Origin: JBCBZH01 sp039815415
GTDB taxonomy: Bacteria > Bacteroidota > Rhodothermia > Rhodothermales > Rubricoccaceae
Direction: 5' to 3'
Length of the DNA stretch: 16,730 bases
Assembly (NCBI GenBank): GCA_039815415.1
Contig: JBCBZH010000070.1
Coordinates: 1-16,730 of the forward strand
In this document: one piece after another, positions 7,180-13,377 of the stretch
Layout of the letters: each line of letters starts with the position of its first letter
Numbering within the stretch: position 1 is the first letter of the stretch
Program-made: the position numbers and the translations under genes
The notes under the pieces: generated by a model
Told to the model about the DNA's origin: nothing
What the model saw: only the letters and a program-made list of their open reading frames with translations
Databases searched by the model: none

Positions 7180-8396
7180 CGGTTGGAACCAGACGGGGTG
7201 AATGCGACGCGACGGTTCACGAAGTCAAGCATGAGCGCACCGTTCTGCCAGATCGGCTTGCCGAGGATGACGGTAATGGGATCGTCTTTCTGGAAGACGA
7301 ACGTGGCCTCGTACGCCTCATGCTCACCGCTGGGGTGTCCGGGAATCTCGAACGGCACGTGGTAGAGCTGCTGAGACCATTCGTACCCGCTCTCGGTCAC
7401 GCCAGAGATCGCCCGAGAGAACGTCGCTTCGGTCAAGTCGAAGGCTCCCGAGGCGAGATATACCGACGCCAGATTGCCCGTGTCGATGATGGCATTTGCA
7501 GACACCCCATCAACCGAGACTGGAAGCACTGGCGCGCTTCCGCTGTCGATGATGAACATGGGCGCCTCGTCGGTCGCCTCAATGTCACGGATCAGCGTGA
7601 ACGTCGAATCGGCGTAGTCGTACCGAAGTCCGTCGAGGAGATGGCGGAGGATGTTGGCTCCGAGGAAGATTTCGTCGTCTTCCTTTGAGGCATCCTCTTC
7701 TGTCCACCCTACGGTGGCTGGGACGTTGTAGAGCGTCGCGTCGCCGATCTGAATGCTATCGATCAGCACAGCGTAGGTATCGAACGACAGGCCCATCGAG
7801 GGAATCGAGCTTCGCCCCTTGGCCGTCGTGTCCACGCGGAGGCCGAGACGCTCCACCAGCGCACGGCCAATGCCCGTCCCAGGAGCCCCAGTGTCCACGA
7901 TGGCTCGAGCTGGCGCCCCATTGACGGACAGCGGAATTCGCAGCCCCTCGAACGGAACGGTCGTCTCAGGAGCGTCGAGGGCGAGCGCGGGAGTGGGGAA
8001 TCGAGCGTATCCGGCCTGCGTGTCCGTCGCCATTTCGGGCCGATCGACCAACGTGTACTGGAGCGCATCACCCCACCGGAATTGCTCGCGAGCCGACTCG
8101 GCAAGGCGAGCCCGAATGAACGGACGGAGCGAGTCGGGAGCTGACTCCAGAGCGCTCGCCAGCTCGAGATCGGCCTTCTCGAGGTCTCCATCGACAAGTG
8201 CTTTGAGGCCGCGAAGCAAGAACCCATCGGCTTCTCCGACCGGCGAGGTGAACACCGCCACCTCGAGCTGGCGCCAGCTCGAGATCGTCTCGGTCATCTG
8301 GTGGGGGACGCCGTGAGGGGCTTCCGGCTCGGCGGGTTGAGCCGACGGGGCCACAGCCCAGAGGCTGAGAATGAGAACGAGCAGAACGAAGCGCAT
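7176..8396 (-). CDS. Exported retropepsin-like aspartyl protease with two DTG half-sites
   Basis: The 406-residue product has a signal peptide (1-19, ending PSAQ), a helical stretch with TPR-like character (about 55-135), then two aspartyl-protease lobes. Lobe one has 'LSVNGAPARAIVDTGAPGTGI' around Asp168-Thr-Gly and 'EIFLGANIL' (242-250). Lobe two has 'VSVDGVSANAIIDTGNLASV' around Asp305-Thr-Gly and 'TVILGKPIW' (375-383). Each lobe thus carries the DTG and a later hydrophobic-Leu-Gly strand, as in pepsin-like single chains built from two retropepsin units. It should cleave peptides outside the cytoplasm; the two-lobe activity is inferred. It is the first gene of the ATGA-linked operon. Three family repeats fall inside it (7905, 8156 and 8262), including a perfect palindrome near the N-terminus. 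Confidence 0.82.
   Translation of the reverse strand: MRFVLLVLILSLWAVAPSAQPAEPEAPHGVPHQMTETISSWRQLEVAVFTSPVGEADGFLLRGLKALVDGDLEKADLELASALESAPDSLRPFIRARLAESAREQFRWGDALQYTLVDRPEMATDTQAGYARFPTPALALDAPETTVPFEGLRIPLSVNGAPARAIVDTGAPGTGIGRALVERLGLRVDTTAKGRSSIPSMGLSFDTYAVLIDSIQIGDATLYNVPATVGWTEEDASKEDDEIFLGANILRHLLDGLRYDYADSTFTLIRDIEATDEAPMFIIDSGSAPVLPVSVDGVSANAIIDTGNLASVYLASGAFDLTEATFSRAISGVTESGYEWSQQLYHVPFEIPGHPSGEHEAYEATFVFQKDDPITVILGKPIWQNGALMLDFVNRRVAFTPSGSNR
7905..7915 (+). repeat. Family repeat inside the protease gene, next to the first DTG
   Basis: TCGAGCTGGCG (11 of 12), read in the gene as Ala-Pro-Ala-Arg-Ala directly before the strand leading to the first catalytic Asp. Confidence 0.65.
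8156..8167 (-). repeat. Exact family repeat inside the protease gene
   Basis: Exact TCGCCAGCTCGA on the plus strand, read as Leu-Glu-Leu-Ala-Ser in the TPR-like region. This is a different frame from the copies at 7905 and 8262 in the same gene. Confidence 0.7.
8262..8283. repeat. Perfect 22-base palindrome of two head-to-head family repeats, inside the protease gene
   Basis: Two half-sites CTCGAGCTGGC and GCCAGCTCGAG meet at 8272/8273 with no mismatch. The palindrome is read in frame as Ser-Ser-Trp-Arg-Gln-Leu-Glu just after the signal peptide region (residues 39-45). In the RNA it would form an 11-base stem, or a slightly shorter one with a small loop, near the operon's 5' end. Confidence 0.85.
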
Positions 8397-8434
8397 GGAT
8401 CGGGTTTGAGTGGACGGCTCCTCAGGCTAGGGAC

Positions 8435-8459
8435 ACACAGGGCCAATCCCCGCCTGTGT
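8435..8459. promoter_or_regulatory. Small inverted repeat in the divergent gap
   Basis: ACACAGG (8435-8441) and CCTGTGT (8453-8459) are perfect 7-base inverted arms with an 11-base spacer, in the 145-base gap between the divergent protease operon and the LOG gene. It could be an operator for either promoter, or for autoregulation by the LytTR protein, but a chance dyad is also possible. This is one of the few gaps without a family repeat. Confidence 0.3.
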
Positions 8460-8541
8460 TCCGACGAACCGCAGCCTGGGCCGATGAACCACATGGAGAC
8501 CTCTCGGATCTGTTCCGCATCGCGCCGGTAGCTTTCGCCTC

Positions 8542-9132
8542 ATGACCGAGATCCGAACCCTGTGCGTCTACTGCGGCTCCAGCCCCGGCGCCCGCCCTGC
8601 CTACGCCGAGGCGGCCCGCAAGCTCGGCGCCCTTCTCGCGCGTGAGGGCATCGGGCTGGTGACGGGCGGCGGCAGAGTGGGGCTGATGGGCGTCATCGCG
8701 GATGCTGTGCTCGACGCAGGCGGCGAGGCTGTCGGCGTCATCCCGCGGACACTCCTCGACCGCGAAGTAGGGCATGAGGGCCTGACCGAGCTGGTGGTGG
8801 TCGACACCATGCACCAGCGCAAGGCGCTTATGGCTGCCCGCGCCGACGCAGTGGTGGCCCTTCCCGGTGGCCTCGGCACGCTGGAGGAGATCACCGAGAT
8901 GCTGACGTGGGCCCAGCTTGGCATCCACGCCAAGCCGTGCGGCCTGCTCAACGTGGGCGGCTATTACGACGCGCTGGTGGCCTTCCTCGACCACGCCGTC
9001 GAAGAGCGGTTCGTCCGCCCGGCACATCGAGAGATGCTGACCGTCACCAGCTCGCCGGAAGAGTTACTGACCGGGCTTCGGGCCCATACGCCCCCATCGG
9101 TCGGCAAATGGATGGACCGAGGCAATGGATAG
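8542..9132 (+). CDS. LOG-type nucleotide 5'-monophosphate phosphoribohydrolase (TIGR00730 family)
   Basis: The 196-residue product is the typical size and carries the family signature throughout: 'LCVYCGSSPG' (7-16), 'LVTGGGRVGLMGVIADAVLDAGG' (39-61), 'GVIPRTL' (65-71), 'MHQRKALM' (90-97) and 'ALPGGLGTLEEITEMLTWAQLG' (106-127), the last containing the PGGxGTxxE nucleotide-binding and catalytic motif. Members release the base from nucleotide monophosphates: cytokinin riboside monophosphates in plants, AMP or related nucleotides in many bacteria. It is cytoplasmic and stands alone on its strand, divergent from the protease operon and 123 bases before the ABC permease. The start ATG at 8542 follows no visible Shine-Dalgarno sequence. 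Confidence 0.93.
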   Translation: MTEIRTLCVYCGSSPGARPAYAEAARKLGALLAREGIGLVTGGGRVGLMGVIADAVLDAGGEAVGVIPRTLLDREVGHEGLTELVVVDTMHQRKALMAARADAVVALPGGLGTLEEITEMLTWAQLGIHAKPCGLLNVGGYYDALVAFLDHAVEERFVRPAHREMLTVTSSPEELLTGLRAHTPPSVGKWMDRGNG

Positions 9133-9135
9133 AGG

Positions 9136-9146
9136 CGCCAGCTCAA
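9136..9146 (-). repeat. Degenerate family repeat just after the LOG gene
   Basis: CGCCAGCTCAA begins 4 bases after the stop codon of the LOG gene and differs from consensus at one position in these 11. Confidence 0.45.
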
Positions 9147-9236
9147 CACGCCGCGCACGGGGACAAACCGGGGACTTCCGGGGAGCGTGCCCCCATCCCC
9201 CGCATGCTGGACTCCCCTGGGCACATAGCACGGGCC

Positions 9237-9248
9237 TCGAGCTGGTGA
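9237..9248 (+). repeat. Family repeat 7 bases before the permease start codon
   Basis: TCGAGCTGGTGA, one mismatch from consensus with an exact core, lies between the last in-frame stop (9226) and the GTG start at 9256. It opposes the copy at 9136 in orientation. Confidence 0.7.
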
Positions 9249-9255
9249 AAGCACC

Positions 9256-10908
9256 GTGCTGACCCGCCGCGCCGGGTGGGCGCTGGCGATCCCGGTCGCC
9301 CTGATCCTCGTCGGCTACGTGCTCTGGCCGAATCTGGAGACGTTCCGCCTGGGACTGGACGGGGCGCTGCTGGCCGACTTGTTCGGGCGAGGCCGTGCAG
9401 CAGGCACTCGTGCGCTCATCAACTCGGTTGGCGTGAGCCTCGGAACTGTCGTCGGAGGCGGGATTGTGGGCGTCGTGCTGGCGTGGACGCTGTACCGCGT
9501 GGACCTGCCGTTCCGGCGAACGCTGAGCGCCATCGCGGCGCTTCCGCTGGCGCTGCCACCGCTGGTGGGCGTGCTGGCGTTTCTGTTCCTCTACGGCGAG
9601 AGCGGGATGCTGCCACGTGGGCTTCAGGTTGCCTTCGGAATGGAGAGCGTGCCGTTCGCCTTCGGCGGCATCACCGCCGTGCTGGCGGTCCACATCTACG
9701 TCTTCTACGTCTACTTCTTCCTGTTCACCAGCGCCGCGCTGACCGACCTCGACGCCTCGCTGCTCGATGCCAGCGCCGACCTCGGGGCCAACGTCTGGAC
9801 CACCTTCAGGCGCGTGGTGCTTCCGTTGCTGCGACCGGCTATCGTCGGCGCCTCGCTGCTGGTGTTCATGCTGTCGATGGCGAGCTTCACGGCACCGCTG
9901 CTGTTCGCGGAGGGCGATCCCTTCCTTACCACGCAGATCTACCAGTTCAAGATCAATGGCGCGCTGGATCGCGCCGCAGCCGTCTCGGTTGTGCTGACGT
10001 TCCTGTGCCTGCTGTTTCTCATCGCCGTCGAGGCGCGTCCGCAACGAGTTGGCGGGGGAGCCGCAAAAGGCGTCGGACGCCCCCCTGCCCCCTTGCGCTC
10101 GGCTTGGGCACGCGCCCTGGCAGGTACCCTCTCGGTGGCGTTTCTGACGGTGATCTTGCTACCGGTCGCAACGGTGGTGCTGCTCTCGTTCGTGAAGGAA
10201 GGCACATGGACGACGCAAGCGTTGCCCGACACGTTCACGCTCGACAACTACCTCGCGCTCGCAACCGAGCCCGCGGTCTGGGAGCCCATCCGCAACTCGC
10301 TCTGGATGGCCGCGCTGGCGACCCTCGCCAACGTGCTCTTCGGGGTGGTCGCAGCCCTCGTGATTGTCAAGAGCGTCGTGCCCGGGCGCGGTGTGCTGCG
10401 GGCGCTGTCGCTGCTGCCCTTCGCGGTCCCCGGAACCGTCCTGGCCGTCGGGCTGGTGGTGACCTTCGATGAGGCGAGTGCGCTGGGAGGAGGAGCTGTG
10501 CTCATCGGGACCGTCTGGCTCCTGCCGCTGGCCTACTTCATCCGACACGTCCCGCTGGTGGTCCGCTCCACGCAAGCCGCTCTCGAGAGCACCGACGACC
10601 GGCTGGTGGAGGCCTCCGCGGACCTCGGGGCGAGCGGCTGGACCACCTTCCGGCGCATCGTGTGGCCGTCCATCCAGCCCGCCGTGGTGGCCGGTGCGCT
10701 GCTCACGTTTGTGACAGCCCTCGGCGAATTCGTGGCGTCGATCCTGCTCTACGTCTACGACAACCGTCCCATCTCGGTCGAGATCTTCTCCCAGCTTAGG
10801 CTCTACGAGTTCGGTCAGGCCGCAGCGTACAGCGTGCTTCTGATGGCACTGGTCGCGCTGGCGGTGGGCGCGTCGCGGCTCCTGGGCGGGCGCGGGCTGC
10901 GGGTGTAG
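9256..10908 (+). CDS. ABC transporter permease, two fused membrane domains (iron/thiamine FbpB/ThiP type)
   Basis: The 550-residue product is a fusion of two BPD_transp_1 domains, with about 12 membrane segments. Each half carries the EAA loop that docks on the ATPase: 'DASADLGANVWTTFRRVVLP' (171-190) and 'EASADLGASGWTTFRRIVWP' (452-471), which are strikingly alike. Double-domain permeases of this length serve Fe(III), thiamine, or similar importers. No ATP-binding or solute-binding protein gene lies on either side, so those partners must be elsewhere. The start is a GTG at 9256: no in-frame ATG follows the last stop at 9226, and MLTRR then a hydrophobic helix fits a membrane insertion signal. 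The stop is followed within 15 bases by a repeat pair and a terminator-like hairpin. Confidence 0.88.
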   Translation: MLTRRAGWALAIPVALILVGYVLWPNLETFRLGLDGALLADLFGRGRAAGTRALINSVGVSLGTVVGGGIVGVVLAWTLYRVDLPFRRTLSAIAALPLALPPLVGVLAFLFLYGESGMLPRGLQVAFGMESVPFAFGGITAVLAVHIYVFYVYFFLFTSAALTDLDASLLDASADLGANVWTTFRRVVLPLLRPAIVGASLLVFMLSMASFTAPLLFAEGDPFLTTQIYQFKINGALDRAAAVSVVLTFLCLLFLIAVEARPQRVGGGAAKGVGRPPAPLRSAWARALAGTLSVAFLTVILLPVATVVLLSFVKEGTWTTQALPDTFTLDNYLALATEPAVWEPIRNSLWMAALATLANVLFGVVAALVIVKSVVPGRGVLRALSLLPFAVPGTVLAVGLVVTFDEASALGGGAVLIGTVWLLPLAYFIRHVPLVVRSTQAALESTDDRLVEASADLGASGWTTFRRIVWPSIQPAVVAGALLTFVTALGEFVASILLYVYDNRPISVEIFSQLRLYEFGQAAAYSVLLMALVALAVGASRLLGGRGLRV

Positions 10909-10919
10909 GCGGAACCAAG

Positions 10920-10975
10920 TCGCCAGCTCGAGGCCCTGTAGAGCAGTCGCATGTCATGGCCCACTCGAGCTGGCG
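10920..10975. repeat. Inverted pair of family repeats downstream of the permease
   Basis: TCGCCAGCTCGAG (10920-10932, containing the exact 12-mer) and CTCGAGCTGGCG (10964-10975) are perfect 12-base inverted arms, 31 bases apart. The arrangement, right after a stop codon, is what paired uptake sequences look like when they double as terminators. Confidence 0.8.
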
Positions 10976-10977
10976 CC

Positions 10978-11013
10978 ATCGGCTCGGCGAGCCGATTCTC
11001 TCCTGCCTTTTTT
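10978..11013 (+). terminator. Likely transcription terminator after the permease
   Basis: ATCGGCTC (10978-10985), a GGC loop and GAGCCGAT (10989-10996) make an 8-base perfect stem, followed 11 bases later by six T (11008-11013). The spacing to the T run is longer than ideal, so the hairpin may work together with the repeat pair just upstream. The remainder of the 10909-11107 gap shows no gene. Confidence 0.55.
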
Positions 11014-11107
11014 ACTCGAGGCGTTCCCCCTCAGGCTCCTAGAAAGCGCGCAACCCGTCGGGCCTGGCTCGGTACCTTCGGGCTCCACCGACTGTCGCCT
11101 GTCTGCT

Positions 11108-12262
11108 ATGAAGATCGCCGTCCTCGGCGCCGGGGCCATCGGCTCGGCCGTTGCCTATGACCTCTGCCGACGCGACGAGGTGACCCGCGTGCAAGTGTGC
11201 GAGGCACGCCCCGGAATGCTCCGGGCCTTTCGCCAGACGTGGACCCATCCGAAGCTGCGCACCTACCTCGCCGACGCCCGCGACGCGCAGACGCTCACGC
11301 CCATCCTGAGCGGCAGCACCTGCATTGTCTCCTGCGTGGCGCCGGAACTCAATGGCAGCCTCGCCCGGATGGCGATAGAGATGGGCGCCCACTTCGTGGA
11401 TCTGGGGAGCCCTGACACCATCCGAGAGGAAGAAGAGAGTCTGGCCGCGCTGGCAGAGCGACGCCAGCGATGGGTAGTGACCGGAAGCGGCCTCGCGCCC
11501 GGCCTCGCAGGCATCCTCGTGCTGCGTGGGATTAAGACCTTGGACGAGGCCCATGCCGCTCACGTCCGCGTCGGGGACGTGCCAACAGACTCGCTGGAAC
11601 CGTTCAACTATCGGCTCGCCCACGCGGCGGAGAAGCTGATTGAGGACTACACCCACCCGGTTCCGGTCCTCCGCAATGGAGCAGTGGAGATGCGGGACCC
11701 GATGACCGGAATCGAAACGGTGGATGTGGAGGGATTTGGAGAGATGGAAGCGTTCTATGCTGGAAACGGGCTCGGCGCCATCGCCCGCGCCCTCGAAGGC
11801 CGCCTGGACCGCCTCGATGCCAAGACCCTTCGCTACCCGGGCCATGCCAGTCAGATGCGGTTCCTCCTGGACCTCGGCCTGGCCGACACCACCTCCATCG
11901 ACGTTCGGACGCACCTGACCTACCGTGACATCCTCATCCGACGGATGCGCAAGCGCCTCGGCGGTGCCTACCGGGACGCAGTCGTGGTTCGCGTAGAGGT
12001 GGAAGGCCGCAAGGAGGGTGACGAAGGTCGTCTCGTCTACGAGCTGGTGGACCACTTCGACGAGGCGACAGGCCTCTCGGCGATGCAGCGCTGCACAGGC
12101 TTCCCTGCGGCGGCAGCGGCGGTCCTGCTCGGCGACCGACGTGTGCCCGGAGGCGGCGTGGGCTCGGCCGAAGAAGTACTTCCGTTCGGACCGTTCTTCG
12201 AGATGCTGGACGCCAACGGGCTGACGATTCAAGAGCGGTGGGAGGTCGCGGAGCCGGCATGA
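11108..12262 (+). CDS. Saccharopine dehydrogenase-like NAD(P)-binding oxidoreductase
   Basis: The 384-residue product opens with a Rossmann dinucleotide fold: 'IAVLGAGAIGSAVAYDL' (3-19) has GxGxxG, and 'VCEARPGML' supplies the acidic end of strand 2. Further family marks are 'CIVSCVAPELNGSLARMAIEMGAHFVDLG', 'GSGLAPGLAGIL' and 'TLRYPGHASQMRFLLDLGL'. This is the layout of saccharopine reductase and L-lysine 6-dehydrogenase proteins, which act on the lysine epsilon-amino group or related amino acids. Which reaction is used here cannot be fixed from sequence alone. Cytoplasmic. The final codons overlap the small membrane gene by ATGA, so the two are probably translated together. No Shine-Dalgarno sequence is seen before ATG 11108. 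Confidence 0.85.
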   Translation: MKIAVLGAGAIGSAVAYDLCRRDEVTRVQVCEARPGMLRAFRQTWTHPKLRTYLADARDAQTLTPILSGSTCIVSCVAPELNGSLARMAIEMGAHFVDLGSPDTIREEEESLAALAERRQRWVVTGSGLAPGLAGILVLRGIKTLDEAHAAHVRVGDVPTDSLEPFNYRLAHAAEKLIEDYTHPVPVLRNGAVEMRDPMTGIETVDVEGFGEMEAFYAGNGLGAIARALEGRLDRLDAKTLRYPGHASQMRFLLDLGLADTTSIDVRTHLTYRDILIRRMRKRLGGAYRDAVVVRVEVEGRKEGDEGRLVYELVDHFDEATGLSAMQRCTGFPAAAAAVLLGDRRVPGGGVGSAEEVLPFGPFFEMLDANGLTIQERWEVAEPA

Positions 12263-12483
12263 CCCCGGGCCGCCTCCGCACGTTCGCACGCGAGTGGCTG
12301 GGCCCAACCCTCGCCGGGCTGGCAGGCGCCGCCGTGCTCATCGCGGGCGCAGAGATCGGAGGTGCTATCGGCTGGGCGATCCTCGGGCTGGCGGCACTCG
12401 GCCTGATCGGCGTCGTGGTGTGGGCCCTGCGGTCGGTCTACCGCGACTACCCGTTCGACGACTGGGACGATGAGGACGAGTAG
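12259..12483 (+). CDS. Small two-helix membrane protein with acidic tail
   Basis: From the ATG at 12259 the product is 74 residues. I chose this start because it overlaps the preceding stop codon as ATGA, whereas the earlier in-frame ATG lies well inside the dehydrogenase gene. Two hydrophobic helices (about 17-35 and 38-57) are followed by 'SVYRDYPFDDWDDEDE', a very acidic cytoplasmic or periplasmic tail. I do not recognise a family. The translational coupling to the dehydrogenase suggests it is real, and it might anchor or support that enzyme, but that is speculation. Confidence 0.65.
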   Translation: MTPGRLRTFAREWLGPTLAGLAGAAVLIAGAEIGGAIGWAILGLAALGLIGVVVWALRSVYRDYPFDDWDDEDE

Positions 12484-12486
12484 CGG

Positions 12487-12497
12487 TCGCCAGCTCG
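12487..12497 (-). repeat. Degenerate family repeat after the small membrane gene
   Basis: TCGCCAGCTCG, 11 bases identical to the family, starts 4 bases after the stop codon of the 74-residue gene. Confidence 0.6.
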
Positions 12498-12549
12498 TAC
12501 CCCTCGCGGATGCCCGGATGTACCTCCCATTCCTCGCTCAGTAGTCGGT

Positions 12550-12960
12550 ATGCGCCCTGCCTTCCTCCTCGTTGCCATTGCGCTTTGCCTTCTTCCGCTG
12601 GCGCTTGGCCTCGAGAGCCTCTTGCTTGTCAACCTTCCCGGTGGTCTTCCTCTCGGTACGCTTCTAGCGGCTCTCGCCTTCATCCTGGGAGCAGCCGTCC
12701 CTGTTGTGGCCAGTCGCCCTCGAACCCTCCTTCGTTGGGTTGGCATGATTGGCCTTGTCGCGGCCGTGCTCTGGCTGCCACTCGGCATGTACCTATCGGG
12801 GACCCCATCTCTCAGCTTTGTCAATGACGCTGCGGATTCCGCCATCTACTGGGGACTGACCAAGGGGCTGGCAGCCGGGATCCTTGCGACGATGCTCTGG
12901 GCAGGCGCTGCGGCTCTCTTCTCTCGTCAGCGCCCCGGAGAGCGCGTCAGCTCGAGCTGA
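12550..12960 (+). CDS. Unrecognised four-helix membrane protein
   Basis: The 136-residue product has about four hydrophobic segments: 4-24 ('AFLLVAIALCLLPLALGLESL'-like start), 34-54, 62-83 and 104-125. A polar stretch 'SGTPSLSFVNDAADSAIYW' separates the last two. It ends with a charged 'SRQRPGERVSSS' tail. I see no motif that fixes a function. The ATG at 12550 is 66 bases after the previous gene, so it may share a transcript. The last codons and the stop (TGA at 12958-12960) lie inside a repeat palindrome, so the present C-terminus appears to be set by the repeat. Confidence 0.6.
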   Translation: MRPAFLLVAIALCLLPLALGLESLLLVNLPGGLPLGTLLAALAFILGAAVPVVASRPRTLLRWVGMIGLVAAVLWLPLGMYLSGTPSLSFVNDAADSAIYWGLTKGLAAGILATMLWAGAAALFSRQRPGERVSSS

Positions 12961-12962
12961 CG
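12945..12962. repeat. Perfect 18-base palindrome of the family, carrying a stop codon
   Basis: Half-sites CGTCAGCTC and GAGCTGACG meet without mismatch. Compared with the consensus, G is replaced by A in the GGCG part, which creates the TGA that ends the preceding open frame. Confidence 0.75.
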
Positions 12963-13377
12963 TGCCACGGGCACAGGCACCGTCCTCGCCAATGGGCGGA
13001 GCACCGACCAGTTGCTGCAGGCGCACCTGCTCCAACGGTACCAGCCCTCGAGCTGGCGAGAAGAGACTCAACGTCGTCACCAGCTCGAACCGCTGCGGGT
13101 TCCGAAAGGGGAACTGGGTATGCCTACGCGAGCGCGGACGACTCGCCACGGGGTATCGAGTGCGAGAGATCGAATACACGGCTCCCTGGCTGGGAGCTAC
13201 CGATCTCCCTTCCGATACCATGTCCCACAAGGCTCCAGCGAACAGACGACACCCGTCATGGATCGCCGCACGGCGGATCTCGCTGCCGCTTGGCCGCCAG
13301 ACTCCGCCACTGAACAGATTCGCACAGCGACTCCTGGCTCCAGGGCTGTACCCTACCGTACCTGAACGGCATCGATC
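12961..13377. other. Gene-poor gap of about 417 bases
   Basis: No convincing gene is visible. Open frames cross it on both strands, but their composition (Arg/Pro/Ser-rich, no motif, no good start) looks incidental. It contains two family repeats in opposite orientation (13048 and 13077) and small hairpins, for example GCAGG/CCTGC at 13017-13030 and GCTCCC/GGGAGC at 13181-13197. It may hold the promoter of the SUMF1-type gene, a decayed gene, or a small RNA, with no direct evidence for any of these. Confidence 0.5.
13048..13089. repeat. Inverted pair of family repeats in the 12961-13377 gap
   Basis: Exact TCGAGCTGGCGA (13048-13059) faces TCACCAGCTCGAA (13077-13089). The pairing arms share 11 of 12 positions and enclose about 18 bases, enough for a stable hairpin. 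Confidence 0.75.

Noticed and set aside
8781..8800. CCGAGCTGGTGG in the LOG gene, and similar GAGCTGG strings at 12031 and 14311
   Set aside because: They match only 7-9 bases and fit common Glu-Leu codon pairs, so I left them out of the repeat count.
9064..10044. A 326-codon minus-strand frame and a 398-codon plus frame overlapping the permease
   Set aside because: Both lack domains and have the composition of antisense or shifted GC-rich frames; the permease frame shows two EAA motifs.
13081..13110. A tRNA-like T-loop around GGTTCCGA
   Set aside because: No acceptor stem, anticodon arm or CCA end can be drawn around it.
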